NCBI GenBank assembly: GCA_023663705.1
Contig: JAMPGY010000001.1
Coordinates: 231,348 to 295,347, forward strand
Direction: 5' to 3'
Length of the DNA: 64,000 nt
Source of the DNA: Clostridium sp.
GTDB taxonomy: Bacteria > Bacteroidota > Bacteroidia > Bacteroidales > Bacteroidaceae
Part shown: positions 7,536 through 16,193 of the stretch, in pieces
Numbering within the stretch: position 1 is the stretch's first letter
How the letters are laid out: each line of letters begins with the position of its first letter
Notes under the pieces: generated by a model
Database searches by the model: none
Seen by the model: only the letters and a program-made list of their open reading frames with translations
What the model was told of the DNA's origin: nothing
Position numbers and translations under genes: made by a program

Positions 7536-8507
7536 TTATAAGCAATAGGATAAATTAAACGTCAGCGAGTGGGCGGATACGTGATATTTGCCATAGGCCA
7601 ATCCGAACTTGAAGCGGGACAGTTGTAGTCCGGCACCCACCGTCAGGCCGGCTCCGTGCGACGAACCGGCGGCTTTCATCTCGTTGGCTCGCCGCAGGTT
7701 GAATCCGGCGGCCAGATAGAGATAATCCGTGGGCAGTATGTCCACACCAATGGTAAAATGATTGAGGAGAATCTTTCCGAAAGACGGGTCTTTTTCCGGG
7801 TTGAAATAATAGTCGGAACTCCACCGGGTGAGATCCGTCAGGGTGAGCGACACCCTGACGGGAGCATGAGCCATGCCTATGGTGAAGCCCGCTTGCAGAT
7901 CGAACGGTAGCCGGTCGCGTGTTTCGCCGAAAGCCTTGATCTGGCCACCCAGATTGGAGGCGACAACAGAGAACGAGAAATCCCGATCCTCATTGTAGTA
8001 ATTGAGTCCGAGATCTACCGCCATGGCAAACGATGTGTAGGTTCCGTATTTGGAGTAGACCATCTTGGCCGTAGCCCCGCCGGCCCAGCTGTCGTTCAGA
8101 GTGTAACTGTAGAGGCCGTTGACCGCCCAATCGATGGCTGAGAACGAACCGATAATCTCGTTGGCTGCAGTGGTCTCCTTCATGGAACCGTAGTGGGCAA
8201 ATTGGCTGCTGACGGCCCATGTGCCGCGTTCGCGGACGGTGCGCACAAAGGCTGCGCTACCTGTGTTGCTGCCCTGCATATAATTCATGAAATTGAGGTT
8301 GAGTGTCTTGTCGCTAACCGAAGACAACAGAGCCGGGTTATGGAAGATGAGTGCGGCGTCGTCTTCAATGATGGATATGTTTTGTCCGCCCAAAGCTGCG
8401 GCATGGGAGGAGGCGGGTAGCTTCAGAAAATTGAAGACCGAACTGCTTTCCTGTGCCTGGTTTGAGAGGCTGTATAGAGTCAATAGTAAGCCGACGAGTC
8501 GCTTCAT
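7536..8507 (-). CDS. porQ: Type IX secretion system protein PorQ
   Basis: PorQ is an outer-membrane beta-barrel protein of the type IX secretion system; in Porphyromonas gingivalis it works with PorU, PorV and PorZ at the cell surface. The 323-residue protein has a signal peptide and then the FadL-like PorV/PorQ opening ([33 protein letters not shown]), regular amphipathic strands and a C-terminal barrel strand ending in LSYCL. Gene order porQ-cmk-ispH is the same as in other Bacteroidales. A -7 box lies at 8526-8533. Its presence fits the T9SS-type C-terminal tails on four proteins in this window. Confidence 0.9.
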   Translation of the reverse strand: MKRLVGLLLTLYSLSNQAQESSSVFNFLKLPASSHAAALGGQNISIIEDDAALIFHNPALLSSVSDKTLNLNFMNYMQGSNTGSAAFVRTVRERGTWAVSSQFAHYGSMKETTAANEIIGSFSAIDWAVNGLYSYTLNDSWAGGATAKMVYSKYGTYTSFAMAVDLGLNYYNEDRDFSFSVVASNLGGQIKAFGETRDRLPFDLQAGFTIGMAHAPVRVSLTLTDLTRWSSDYYFNPEKDPSFGKILLNHFTIGVDILPTDYLYLAAGFNLRRANEMKAAGSSHGAGLTVGAGLQLSRFKFGLAYGKYHVSAHSLTFNLSYCL

Positions 8508-8525
8508 GGGTTACGAATTTGGATT

Positions 8526-8533
8526 CAAAGTTA
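8526..8533 (-). promoter_or_regulatory. -7 promoter box (TAACTTTG) of porQ-cmk-ispH
   Basis: TAACTTTG on the minus strand, 18 bases upstream of the porQ ATG. No other box was seen before cmk or ispH, consistent with one transcript. Confidence 0.65.
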
Positions 8534-8698
8534 GTGCTTTTTGGGGGATATGCCAGCCGTTTTCCGGCAAATCCTTTTTATTTAATGATAGAAACGTGGA
8601 AAAACGCTTTTTAGGGTGTTTGCTTGACGAAAAATATAAAAAAACGGACCTTGATAAAAAAAAAGACTCAAAGCCATGATAAAATAAAAAAAATGTGC

Positions 8699-8706
8699 TA
8701 CATTTG
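8699..8706 (+). promoter_or_regulatory. -7 promoter box (TACATTTG) of tonB
   Basis: TACATTTG ends 42 bases before the tonB start at 8749, in an A-rich region. Confidence 0.65.
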
Positions 8707-8748
8707 CCCCAAATAATGAAGAACGCGTAAATAATAAAAATAGATAAT

Positions 8749-9456
8749 ATGGAAGTTAAGAAATCGCAAAAAGCTGATTTGGAAGGATTGAAGAGCACAG
8801 GCATGTTGATTGGTTATGTGCTGATTCTGGCTGCTATCCTCGTTGCTTTCGAATGGACGCAGCGTGAGACCAAGGCTATCGAGATCGAGCCGGTATTTTC
8901 GGCTGCGTTTGAAGAGGATATGATTCCCATCATGCCTCGCCAGGAAATTCAAGCGCCTCCTCCTGCCGCTGCTCCCAAGGTGACGGAAATCCTGAAAATC
9001 GTGGACGATGAAACCGAATTGGTGGAAGAAGAAGTGGAAACTACGGAAGAAGTGAACCAGACGATTGTGGCTCATGTGGGTACAGGAACCCCGTCAGCAA
9101 CAGGTCCTGTAGGTCCTGTGGTGGAGGACGTGGACGAGGATCGTATTTTTGAGGTTGCTGAACGTAACCCGGAATTCCCCGGTGGTGAAAAGGCTCTGAT
9201 GGAATGGTTGGGCAAGAACATCAAGTATCCTTCCATCTGTCAGGAACAGGGCGTGCAGGGACGTGTGTATGCCTCATTTGTTGTGAATAAGGACGGATCG
9301 ATTGTGGACATTAAGATCATGCGAAGCCCCGATCCCGCCATGAGTAAGGAGGCTGAGCGCGTGCTGAAGGTGATGCCGCGTTGGGTTCCCGGTCAGCAGG
9401 GGGGGAAGCCGGTGCGCGTGAAGTTCTCTCTGCCGATCATGTTCCGTTTGAGTTGA
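8749..9456 (+). CDS. tonB: Energy transducer TonB
   Basis: TonB carries energy from the ExbB/ExbD proton channel to outer-membrane receptors such as SusC. The 235-residue protein has a short cytoplasmic N-terminus, one membrane segment (GMLIGYVLILAAILVAFEW, about residues 18-36), an acidic and proline-containing linker (QAPPPAAAP, then ETELVEEEVETTEE) and a C-terminal TonB domain from about residue 135 with YPSICQEQGVQGRVYASFVV and the closing VKFSLPIMFRL strand. The linker is acidic rather than the Lys/Pro type of E. coli, as is usual in Bacteroidetes. A strong terminator follows, so it is a single-gene unit apart from the exb operon at 11.7 kb. Confidence 0.92.
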   Translation: MEVKKSQKADLEGLKSTGMLIGYVLILAAILVAFEWTQRETKAIEIEPVFSAAFEEDMIPIMPRQEIQAPPPAAAPKVTEILKIVDDETELVEEEVETTEEVNQTIVAHVGTGTPSATGPVGPVVEDVDEDRIFEVAERNPEFPGGEKALMEWLGKNIKYPSICQEQGVQGRVYASFVVNKDGSIVDIKIMRSPDPAMSKEAERVLKVMPRWVPGQQGGKPVRVKFSLPIMFRLS

Positions 9457-9480
9457 TGAGCCTATTAGGATAATAATGGA

Positions 9481-9510
9481 AAAGAGGTTGCTTTTATGCA
9501 GCCTCTTTTT
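9481..9510 (+). terminator. Rho-independent terminator of tonB
   Basis: AAAGAGGTTGC (9481-9491) pairs with GCAGCCTCTTT (9498-9508) through an 11-base stem with one G-U pair, and the 3' arm runs into TTTTT. Confidence 0.85.
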
Positions 9511-9538
9511 GATTTGAAAACGATAAAAAGAGTGTGCG

Positions 9539-10516
9539 ATGTTTACTTCGGAAGAAATCAAGGATATTGTAAATAAAGAAATAGGTGCCGTTGCCGTGGG
9601 GCGTGAGCCGGACGGTTTGTATGCTCCCATCCGTTATGTGCTCTCGCTGGGCGGTAAACGGGTGCGGCCGGTTTTGCTCCTAATGGCTTACAATCTGTTT
9701 GAAGACAATGTGATGAACGTGATGAACCAGGCCTTGGCTATTGAGGTATATCACAATTACACCTTGCTTCATGACGACCTGATGGATCGTGCGGATATGC
9801 GCCGGGGCAATCCTACCGTACACAGGATGTGGAACGATAATACGGCAATCCTGAGCGGGGACTCCATGCTTGTGTTGGCTTATAAGCTGATGGCGGATTG
9901 TCCGAACAAAGAAGCGATAGGCAATGTCCTGGCGCTGTTCTCCGATACGGCGCTGGAAATCGGTGAGGGGCAACAATACGATATGGATTTTGAAAAACGG
10001 ATGGATGTGACCGAGGAGGAATATATAGAGATGATTCGCTTGAAAACCTCCGTGTTGTTGGCCTGTGCTTTGAAAATCGGTGCCATGGCGGGAGGGGCGA
10101 CTCCCGAAGATGCCGACCGTCTGTATATGTTCGGTGAACGGTTGGGATTGGCTTTTCAGTTGCAGGACGACTATCTGGATGTATATGGCGACCCGAAAAT
10201 CTTCGGTAAGAACATCGGGGGAGATATTTTGTGCAACAAGAAAACTTATATGCTGATCAATGCTTTTGTTCACGCCGATGATAATCAGAGGAAAGAACTT
10301 GAACGGTGGATGGAGGTGGAATCGTGTGAGCCGATGGAAAAAATCCGGGTTGTCACGGAACTGTATAACCAGATAGGGATTAAGGAACTTTGCCGTGAAC
10401 GGATTAACCGTTATTTCCGGGAAGCGGAGCAGGCACTGGAGGCTGTGGGGTTGCCCGAAGAGAAGAAAACGGTTCTCAGAGACTATGCCCATTCATTGCT
10501 CGGGCGGGAATATTGA
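9539..10516 (+). CDS. Polyprenyl (farnesyl/geranylgeranyl-type) diphosphate synthase
   Basis: Condenses IPP with allylic diphosphates to make longer isoprenoid chains. The 325-residue protein has both aspartate-rich motifs: the first in LHDDLMDRADMRRGNPTVH and the second in FQLQDDYLDVYGDPKIFGK, plus GGKRVRPVLLLMAY near the N-terminus. These place it in the E-type short- to medium-chain prenyl synthase group. Bacteroidetes genes of this type are usually annotated as farnesyl or geranylgeranyl diphosphate synthase; chain length cannot be read from the sequence by eye. tatD starts 9 bases after its stop, so they form an operon. Confidence 0.88.
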   Translation: MFTSEEIKDIVNKEIGAVAVGREPDGLYAPIRYVLSLGGKRVRPVLLLMAYNLFEDNVMNVMNQALAIEVYHNYTLLHDDLMDRADMRRGNPTVHRMWNDNTAILSGDSMLVLAYKLMADCPNKEAIGNVLALFSDTALEIGEGQQYDMDFEKRMDVTEEEYIEMIRLKTSVLLACALKIGAMAGGATPEDADRLYMFGERLGLAFQLQDDYLDVYGDPKIFGKNIGGDILCNKKTYMLINAFVHADDNQRKELERWMEVESCEPMEKIRVVTELYNQIGIKELCRERINRYFREAEQALEAVGLPEEKKTVLRDYAHSLLGREY

Positions 10517-10525
10517 CAGATTGGT

Positions 10526-11299
10526 ATGATAGATACACATTCTCACCTGTATGTAGAGGAATTTCACGAAGATATAGACGCAGTGCTTTCGCGTGCCCGT
10601 GAGGCCGGAGTTACTAAAATATTTCTGCCCTGCATCAATGAGTCGTCTTTGCAGGAAATGCAAAACCTGTGTGCCCGGATTCCCGGTTATTTGTATCCGA
10701 TGATCGGCCTGCATCCTACGGATGTTATGCCGGACTATCGCGAGGTACTTACCCGTATGGAGAAATTGTTACGGACGGATCACCCCTTCATCGGAGTAGG
10801 TGAGGTGGGATTGGACTTTTATTGGGACAAAACATATTGTCGGGAGCAGACGGATGCTTTTGTTCGCCAGATAGAGTGGGCGGCAGCCTACAAGATCCCT
10901 CTTATGATACACGTGCGTGAGGCGCACGAGGAATTGGTGCGGGTTATGGATGCTTATCGGAATGAAAATCTCACGGGGGTATTCCATTGTTTTTCCGGAA
11001 CGGAGGAAGAGGCGCGTCACCTGTTGAGTTACGATGGTTTTATGTTGGGCATAAACGGAGTGGTGACATTCAAGAAGTCGAAACTTCCTGAAGTGTTGCG
11101 CCGGGTTCCGCTCAATCGCATTGTGCTGGAGACTGATTCACCTTATCTTGCCCCTGTGCCGTTCCGTGGCAAACGAAATGAAAGTGCTTTTGTCGTGCAC
11201 GTGGCTTGCGTGTTGTCTCAGATTTATCAGATACCGTTGGCTGAGCTTGTGGAACAGACGGATCAGAATGCTTTACGGGTTTTCACACGGGCAAAATAA
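10526..11299 (+). CDS. tatD: TatD family metal-dependent hydrolase
   Basis: A 257-residue TIM-barrel amidohydrolase-type nuclease. Metal-binding features are visible: IDTHSHLY at the N-terminus, GEVGLDFYWD with its conserved Glu, IHVREAHEE, VFHCFSGTEEE, and LETDSPYLAPVPFRGKRNE near the C-terminus. TatD proteins act as Mg-dependent 3'-5' DNA exonucleases or in tRNA or D-aminoacyl quality control. The gene follows the prenyl synthase with a 9-base gap, an arrangement without obvious pathway meaning. Confidence 0.92.
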   Translation: MIDTHSHLYVEEFHEDIDAVLSRAREAGVTKIFLPCINESSLQEMQNLCARIPGYLYPMIGLHPTDVMPDYREVLTRMEKLLRTDHPFIGVGEVGLDFYWDKTYCREQTDAFVRQIEWAAAYKIPLMIHVREAHEELVRVMDAYRNENLTGVFHCFSGTEEEARHLLSYDGFMLGINGVVTFKKSKLPEVLRRVPLNRIVLETDSPYLAPVPFRGKRNESAFVVHVACVLSQIYQIPLAELVEQTDQNALRVFTRAK

Positions 11300-11384
11300 G
11301 CCTTTTTATGTGCGAAAATCAGATTTTTTAAGCAAAAGCGGAAAGTTTTTCAGAATATATGGTGCAAGTCAGAAAAAAAAAGAA

Positions 11385-11392
11385 TATTTTTG
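11385..11392 (+). promoter_or_regulatory. -7 promoter box (TATTTTTG) of the tRNA-Ser pair
   Basis: TATTTTTG fits TAnnTTTG and lies 58 bases before the first tRNA gene. Confidence 0.55.
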
Positions 11393-11450
11393 TACCTGAA
11401 ATAAGCACGGCGCGATTTGATAGTATTTCCGGGCTTAGGTTTTACTGAAA

Positions 11451-11538
11451 GGAGAGATGCTCGAGTGGCTGAAGAGGCACGCCTGGAAAGCGTGTATACG
11501 TCAAAAGCGTATCGGGGGTTCGAATCCCCCTCTCTCCG
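11451..11538 (+). tRNA. tRNA-Ser (anticodon GGA)
   Basis: An 88-base type II tRNA. The acceptor arm GGAGAGA (11451-11457) pairs with TCTCTCC (11531-11537), with discriminator G at 11538 and no encoded CCA. The anticodon arm CACGC/GCGTG encloses CTGGAAA, giving anticodon GGA. The T arm GGGGGTTCGAATCCCCC and a long variable arm are present, as expected for serine. Confidence 0.96.
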
Positions 11539-11548
11539 CGGACTGAAA

Positions 11549-11635
11549 GGAGAGATGCCGGAGTGGTCGATCGGGCCGCACTCGAAATGCGGTGAACGGG
11601 CAACTGTTCCCAGGGTTCGAATCCCTGTCTCTCCG
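11549..11635 (+). tRNA. tRNA-Ser (anticodon CGA)
   Basis: An 87-base type II tRNA 10 bases after the first. GGAGAGA (11549-11555) pairs with TCTCTCC (11628-11634), discriminator G at 11635. The anticodon arm CCGCA/TGCGG encloses CTCGAAA, giving anticodon CGA. A long variable arm and the T arm CAGGGTTCGAATCCCTG are present. The acceptor stem is identical to that of the neighbour, suggesting an old tandem duplication with anticodon divergence. Confidence 0.96.
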
Positions 11636-11711
11636 CTGTGTTGTTGTGAGATCTTTGTTAAGAATAAAAATAAAAATCATAATTCATTAATCTTAAAATT
11701 TTAGACACACG

Positions 11712-12527
11712 ATGAAAAAGTTATTTGCAATTGTTGCGATGATTGGAGTGTTGGCATTTAGTGCCACTCAGTCAATGATGGCGCAAGAAGAAGCTGTTGC
11801 TGATACTGCTGCAGTAGATACAGCCGCTGTTGAAGAGGAAGTTGTAGCCGAGGAAGAGGTTGCAGCTGCTGAAACAATCGAGCCTGAACAAGAAAGCATT
11901 CACAAGGAATTGAAGACAAAGTTTATCGAGGGTGACGCAGGCTTCATGTCGTTGGTTGCTGTTGCTTTGGTACTTGGTTTGGCGTTCTGTATCGAGCGTA
12001 TCATCTACTTGAGTTTGGCCGAGGTTAACACCAAGAAGTTGATGGCTGAATTGGAAACCAAGTTGGCTGCCGGTGATATCGAAGGTGCAAAGACTTTGTG
12101 CCGCAATACTCGTGGTCCCGTTGCTTCCATTTGCTATCAGGGTCTGATGCGTATCAACGAGGGTATCGACAACGTAGAGCGTTCGGTTACTGCCTACGGT
12201 GGTGTACAGGCCAGCTATTTGGAGCAGGGTTGCTCTTGGATCACCTTGTTTATCGCAATGGCTCCGTCACTCGGATTCTTGGGTACTGTGATCGGTATGG
12301 TGATGGCCTTCGACCAGATCCAGCAGGCTGGTGATATTTCTCCGACCGTTGTGGCTGGTGGTATGAAGGTGGCCTTGATCACTACTATCTTCGGTATCGT
12401 TGTAGCTTTGATTCTGCAGGTATTCTATAACTATATCCTGTCAAAGATCGAAACGATTACTTCTCACATGGAGGAAGCAACCATTTCTTTGTTGGATATG
12501 TGCATGAAGTATAACTTGAAAAAGTAA
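11712..12527 (+). CDS. exbB: ExbB/TolQ/MotA family proton channel subunit
   Basis: ExbB forms the pentameric core of the proton channel that energises TonB. The 271-residue protein starts with a signal-like membrane segment (LFAIVAMIGVLAFSATQSMM) and a long Glu/Ala-rich stretch (residues 25-65), then the ExbB domain with membrane helices near 80-98 (GFMSLVAVALVLGLAFCIE), 175-200 (SLGFLGTVIGMVMAFDQI, the conserved channel helix) and 215-240 (ITTIFGIVVALILQVFY). The extra N-terminal segment is common in Bacteroidetes ExbB. A GATCTTTG sequence at 11650-11657 may be a weak promoter. It heads a four-gene operon. Confidence 0.92.
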   Translation: MKKLFAIVAMIGVLAFSATQSMMAQEEAVADTAAVDTAAVEEEVVAEEEVAAAETIEPEQESIHKELKTKFIEGDAGFMSLVAVALVLGLAFCIERIIYLSLAEVNTKKLMAELETKLAAGDIEGAKTLCRNTRGPVASICYQGLMRINEGIDNVERSVTAYGGVQASYLEQGCSWITLFIAMAPSLGFLGTVIGMVMAFDQIQQAGDISPTVVAGGMKVALITTIFGIVVALILQVFYNYILSKIETITSHMEEATISLLDMCMKYNLKK

Positions 12528-12534
12528 TTAAGAG

Positions 12535-13017
12535 ATGATTAAAACAGAAAAAATATCATCATGGACACTGTGGGGAAGTATCTTCCTGACCATTTTGGTC
12601 TTCGGAATATTCTTCATACATGGCTATGATAACCCGGTTGGGGATTATAATGCTCCCGAGCATACGGAACTCTTGATTATATTCATGTATTTCCTGGCTG
12701 CGGTGACATTGATTCTGACGATTGGCAGTGTGGTCAATTCTTTGATTGCAGGCTCTACTGTCAGTGACGAAAAGTTGACCGGTGTTCCGGGCTCTAAGGT
12801 AAGTCTTGCTTCTTTGATTCTGTTGGTCGTTTCATTGGTTCCCGGCTTGGTCGGTGGCATGAACGAAAGTGAATTCACGGCAGCTGACGGTACGGTAACT
12901 TCGGCTTCTATGGTAATGGTGACGGATATGTTTATCTGGTCCATATACATTCTGATTCTGGTAGCTATTGCGGCTGTTTTGGTCAACATGGCTAAGAGTT
13001 TTATCTCTAAGAAGTAA
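12535..13017 (+). CDS. Small membrane protein of the exb operon
   Basis: A 160-residue integral membrane protein with four likely helices: residues about 12-30 (LWGSIFLTILVFGIFFIHGY), 46-68 (LLIIFMYFLAAVTLILTIGS), 90-108 (VSLASLILLVVSLVPGLVGG) and 132-153 (MFIWSIYILILVAIAAVLVN). It starts 7 bases after exbB and is followed 35 bases later by exbD. Bacteroidetes operons often carry such an unnamed gene between exbB and exbD, and I infer that it is an accessory channel subunit or assembly factor. No catalytic motif is visible. Confidence 0.8.
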   Translation: MIKTEKISSWTLWGSIFLTILVFGIFFIHGYDNPVGDYNAPEHTELLIIFMYFLAAVTLILTIGSVVNSLIAGSTVSDEKLTGVPGSKVSLASLILLVVSLVPGLVGGMNESEFTAADGTVTSASMVMVTDMFIWSIYILILVAIAAVLVNMAKSFISKK

Positions 13018-13052
13018 TAGAGAAGTATTCAACTTAAAAAAACAGAGAAAGA

Positions 13053-13640
13053 ATGGCAAAGAAGAAAAGAAAAGTACCGGCACTGAACTCCAGTTCTACG
13101 GCGGATATTTCTTTTATGTTGCTGATCTTCTTCTTGGTGACCACCTCTATGGACACGGACACGGGTTTGGCAAGACGCCTTCCCCCTCCTCCAGAGGATG
13201 AGCAGCAGGAAAATGAAATGGAAGTAAAAGAAAGAAATGTGTTGCGTGTCATCATCAATGGTGCTGGTAACCTGATGTGTAACGGCGACTTCATAGACCT
13301 CCGGGAATTGAGAAAGCGGGCGAAAGATTTCATTAAGAATGAAAACAACTCGCCCAAGTTGCCCGAGATTCATCCGAAGTATATCGAATTGTTGGGACAG
13401 TGTGCGGTGACCGATAAGCACGTGATTTCCGTGCAAACCGACCGCTCTACTCCTTACACGGTTTATTTTCAGGTGCAGAATGAGCTGGTTGCAGCTTACA
13501 ATGAGTTGCGCAATGAGTTGAGTAAAGCTAAGTTTGGCAAACCCTACGAGGCCTTGGCTGACGAGCAGCAGGAAGCTATTCGCGAGTATTATCCGCAGAA
13601 GATTTCTGAGGCTGAACCGAAGGATTACTCTAAAAATTAA
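13053..13640 (+). CDS. exbD: ExbD/TolR family biopolymer transport protein (first copy)
   Basis: ExbD pairs with ExbB and carries the membrane Asp that takes up the proton. The 195-residue protein has a basic N-terminus (MAKKKRKVPALNSSSTADIS) and a single membrane helix with the conserved Asp in TADISFMLLIFFLVTTSM, then a Pro-rich turn and a periplasmic domain. It is longer than classic ExbD (about 140 residues); the extra C-terminal 50 residues (YEALADEQQEAIREYYPQKI) are charged and helical. A second ExbD follows after 15 bases. Confidence 0.92.
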   Translation: MAKKKRKVPALNSSSTADISFMLLIFFLVTTSMDTDTGLARRLPPPPEDEQQENEMEVKERNVLRVIINGAGNLMCNGDFIDLRELRKRAKDFIKNENNSPKLPEIHPKYIELLGQCAVTDKHVISVQTDRSTPYTVYFQVQNELVAAYNELRNELSKAKFGKPYEALADEQQEAIREYYPQKISEAEPKDYSKN

Positions 13641-13655
13641 GAAGGAGAAAACACT

Positions 13656-14117
13656 ATGAGTAGATTTAATAAGAATGGCAAGCGCGAGATGCCTGAGATG
13701 AATACATCATCATTGCCTGACTTGATCTTCACGATTTTGTTCTTCTTCATGATTGTAACTTCCATGCGTGAGGTGACTTTGATGGTAAAGTTCACCACTC
13801 CTCAGGGTACTGAATTGGAGAAGTTGGAAAGAAAGTCATTGGTGTCTTTCATCTACGTAGGTCCTCCGACGGATCAATTGCGTCCGACAATGGGTAGTGG
13901 CACGCGTATCCAGTTGAATGGTAAGTTTGCCGAACCTGCGGAGGTAATGGACTTCATCAGCGAGGAACGTGCCTCTATGGGTAGTGAACAAGCTTTGCAG
14001 ACTGTATCTATCAAGGCTGATGAAAAGACGCAGATGGGTATTATCACAGACATCAAACAGGTGTTGCGTAAATCTTGGGCATTGCGCATCAACTATTCTG
14101 CAACGAAGCGTAATTGA
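13656..14117 (+). CDS. exbD: ExbD/TolR family biopolymer transport protein (second copy)
   Basis: A 153-residue ExbD of normal length, with NTSSLPDLIFTILFFFMIVT carrying the conserved membrane Asp and a periplasmic domain ending WALRINYSATKRN. Two unequal ExbD proteins behind one ExbB is standard in Bacteroidetes and suggests a hetero-dimeric ExbD inside the channel. It is the last gene of the operon, followed by a strong terminator at 14141-14175. Confidence 0.92.
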   Translation: MSRFNKNGKREMPEMNTSSLPDLIFTILFFFMIVTSMREVTLMVKFTTPQGTELEKLERKSLVSFIYVGPPTDQLRPTMGSGTRIQLNGKFAEPAEVMDFISEERASMGSEQALQTVSIKADEKTQMGIITDIKQVLRKSWALRINYSATKRN

Positions 14118-14140
14118 GAATAATTTCAATATTTGATAAA

Positions 14141-14175
14141 GCAGCATTTCTCTCGATGGAAATGCTGCTTTTTTT
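14141..14175 (+). terminator. Rho-independent terminator of the exb operon
   Basis: GCAGCATTTC (14141-14150) pairs perfectly with GAAATGCTGC (14159-14168) and is followed by seven T. Confidence 0.92.
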
Positions 14176-14208
14176 AGTTTTCAGTAGGGTATTCTTATTT
14201 TTTTTGAT

Positions 14209-14216
14209 TAAATTTG
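14209..14216 (+). promoter_or_regulatory. -7 promoter box (TAAATTTG) of the Lrp-type gene
   Basis: TAAATTTG ends 17 bases before the ATG at 14234, after a T-rich stretch. Confidence 0.65.
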
Positions 14217-14233
14217 CTACAAATTTATAAACT

Positions 14234-14755
14234 ATGAGTGTAGCTAATTTAGATGCCCTCGACGAGCAGATTCTGCGTATGATTGCCGATAATGCGCGTA
14301 TTCCCTTTCTGGAGGTCGCCAGGGCGTGTGGTGTGAGTGGAGCAGCCATCCATCAACGTATTCAAAAACTAATAAAGGTCGGCGTTTTAAAGGGCTCTCA
14401 ATATGTGCTTGATCCGGAGAAAATCGGATATGATACTTGTGCATATGTGGGTTTGTTCTTGAAGGATCCTTCGGACTTTGATAAGGTCATAGAAGCTCTG
14501 TACAAGATTCCGGAAGTGGTCGAATGCCATTATACTACGGGGGATTACGACATGTTTATCAAGATATATGCCCGGAACAATAATCATATGTTGAGCATCA
14601 TTCACGACAAGTTGCAGCCTTTGGGATTGCAGCGTTCGGAGACGATTATTTCTTTCCATCAGGCCTTCAATCGTCAGATGCCGATACCGAAGGTCGTTCG
14701 ACGTGCACCGGAAAAGAGAGAGATTATTGTGGTGGATCCCGAGACGGAAGAGTAG
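14234..14755 (+). CDS. Lrp/AsnC family transcriptional regulator
   Basis: A 173-residue regulator with an N-terminal winged helix (LDALDEQILRMIADNARIPF, then VSGAAIHQRIQKLIKVGVLK), and a C-terminal RAM/AsnC ligand domain (CAYVGLFLKDPSDFDKVIEA, VVECHYTTGDYDMFIKIYA). Such proteins bind amino acids and control amino-acid metabolism genes. The 20-residue charged tail after the RAM domain (RRAPEKREIIVVDPETEE) is extra to the usual 150-residue length. Single-gene unit between two terminators; targets cannot be deduced. Confidence 0.9.
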   Translation: MSVANLDALDEQILRMIADNARIPFLEVARACGVSGAAIHQRIQKLIKVGVLKGSQYVLDPEKIGYDTCAYVGLFLKDPSDFDKVIEALYKIPEVVECHYTTGDYDMFIKIYARNNNHMLSIIHDKLQPLGLQRSETIISFHQAFNRQMPIPKVVRRAPEKREIIVVDPETEE

Positions 14756-14782
14756 ATGGCTTATTTGAGCGCCACGTGTATA

Positions 14783-14831
14783 AACAAAACAGCGCAGGTA
14801 TTTCATGTTGAAATGTCTGCGCTGTTTTGTT
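14783..14831. terminator. Bidirectional terminator between the Lrp gene and folA
   Basis: AACAAAACAGCGCAG (14783-14797) pairs perfectly with CTGCGCTGTTTTGTT (14817-14831); the loop can pair further (ATTTCA with TGAAAT). Both flanks of the stem are A/T rich, so it can serve both converging genes. Confidence 0.9.
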
Positions 14832-14846
14832 GGAAGTATGCTTTTT

Positions 14847-15338
14847 TTACCTTATTCGGGCATAGTCTGTGAACGTATAGTCCTGAGCATGTTTTTCATC
14901 AGTCTGATGGCTTTCCTCGTGTAGAATCCTCCACTCGTTGATTGGTAGAATAGGGAAGAAAGCGTCAGCTTTGGTCGGTGTATCCTTCACATGAGTGAGG
15001 TATAACCGGTCGGCTATAGGAAGTGTTTCGGCATATAGACTGGCTCCTCCGATAATGAATATTTCCTCATCCGGTCGACAATGTGCAATAGCCTCGTGGA
15101 GCGATCCGAAGACTTCCGTATTAGGAATGGCCTCTTGGGTTGTGCGGGAGAGCATAATGTTTCTGCGGTTGGGCAATGCTCCTTTGGGTAGTGATTCGAA
15201 CGTTTTCCGTCCCATGACAATAGTATGTCCGGAGGTGAGTGTCTTGAAGCGTTTCAAATCATTAGGAAGCCAATAGAGCAATTTGTTTTCAAAACCGATG
15301 GCATTATTCTCAGCCACAGCTGCAATCAATGATATCAT
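14847..15338 (-). CDS. folA: Dihydrofolate reductase
   Basis: Reduces dihydrofolate to tetrahydrofolate, which regenerates the cofactor used up by thymidylate synthase. The 163-residue protein shows the DHFR signature (MISLIAAVAENNAIGFENKL, LPNDLKRFK, HTIVMGRKTFESLP, EIFIIGGASLYAETLP). Length and motifs are those of chromosomal DHFR. It lies 14 bases downstream of thyA, so the two enzymes of the thymidylate cycle are co-transcribed. Confidence 0.96.
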   Translation of the reverse strand: MISLIAAVAENNAIGFENKLLYWLPNDLKRFKTLTSGHTIVMGRKTFESLPKGALPNRRNIMLSRTTQEAIPNTEVFGSLHEAIAHCRPDEEIFIIGGASLYAETLPIADRLYLTHVKDTPTKADAFFPILPINEWRILHEESHQTDEKHAQDYTFTDYARIR

Positions 15339-15352
15339 ATTTGTGTTGGGAT

Positions 15353-16147
15353 TTAAACGGATACTTTACCTGCTATATGCGGCCACGGATCGTAGTTTTC
15401 CAATTGAAAGTCTTCATATTTGAAATCGAAGATGTTTTTCACGTTTGGATTGATGATCATACGGGGAAGAAGACGCGGTGTGCGGCTAAGTTGAAGTTTC
15501 ACTTGCTCCAGATGGTTGTTGTAGATGTGGGTGTCTCCCAGTGTGTGGATGAAATCGCCGGCTTTCAGTCCGGTCACTTGTGCCATCATCTGCAGAAGCA
15601 GTGCATAAGAGGCTATGTTGAAGGGAACCCCCAGAAAGGTATCGGCACTGCGTTGGTAAAGTTGCAGGCTGAGTCGTCCATTGGCTACGTAGAATTGGAA
15701 GAAGGCGTGGCACGGGGGCAGATTCATATTGTCCAAGTCACCCACGTTCCAGGCGCTCACAATAATGCGGCGTGACTCCGGATTATTCTTGATGGTATCC
15801 ACAGCTTCCTGAATTTGGTCGATGCTTCCGCCTTTGTAGTCGGGCCATGAACGCCACTGGTAGCCATAGATATGTCCGAGATTACCATCGGAGTCTGCCC
15901 ACTCGTTCCAGATGCGCACACCGTTGTCTTGTAGATATTTTGTGTTGGTATCTCCGTTGAGGAACCATAGGAGTTCGTGGATGATGGATTTCAGATGCAG
16001 TTTCTTAGTGGTGAGCAAGGGAAATCCCTCTTCCAGATTGAAGCGCATCTGATGGCCGAATATACTGATGGTTCCGGTACCGGTCCGGTCTTCTTTCTGT
16101 ACGCCTTCCGCCAGTATGCGGTCGAGCAGGTCTAAATATTGTTTCAT
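15353..16147 (-). CDS. thyA: Thymidylate synthase
   Basis: Methylates dUMP to dTMP with methylene-tetrahydrofolate. The 264-residue protein has the length of E. coli ThyA and its motifs: [27 protein letters not shown], the catalytic Cys in [33 protein letters not shown] and the C-terminal PHIAGKVSV. It is followed by folA. The 46-base gap to the upstream DUF5056-like gene has no clear promoter box, so transcription could come from the sigma factor operon. Confidence 0.97.
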   Translation of the reverse strand: MKQYLDLLDRILAEGVQKEDRTGTGTISIFGHQMRFNLEEGFPLLTTKKLHLKSIIHELLWFLNGDTNTKYLQDNGVRIWNEWADSDGNLGHIYGYQWRSWPDYKGGSIDQIQEAVDTIKNNPESRRIIVSAWNVGDLDNMNLPPCHAFFQFYVANGRLSLQLYQRSADTFLGVPFNIASYALLLQMMAQVTGLKAGDFIHTLGDTHIYNNHLEQVKLQLSRTPRLLPRMIINPNVKNIFDFKYEDFQLENYDPWPHIAGKVSV

Positions 16148-16193
16148 GAATCTATGGGTGGATATAATCAGTGGATATTGTTCCTGAGTCCGT

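Noticed and set aside
14847..16147. Mobile trimethoprim-resistance cassette at folA
   Set aside because: DHFR is paired with thyA in the usual chromosomal order, has normal length and motifs, and no integron or insertion sequence features flank it.
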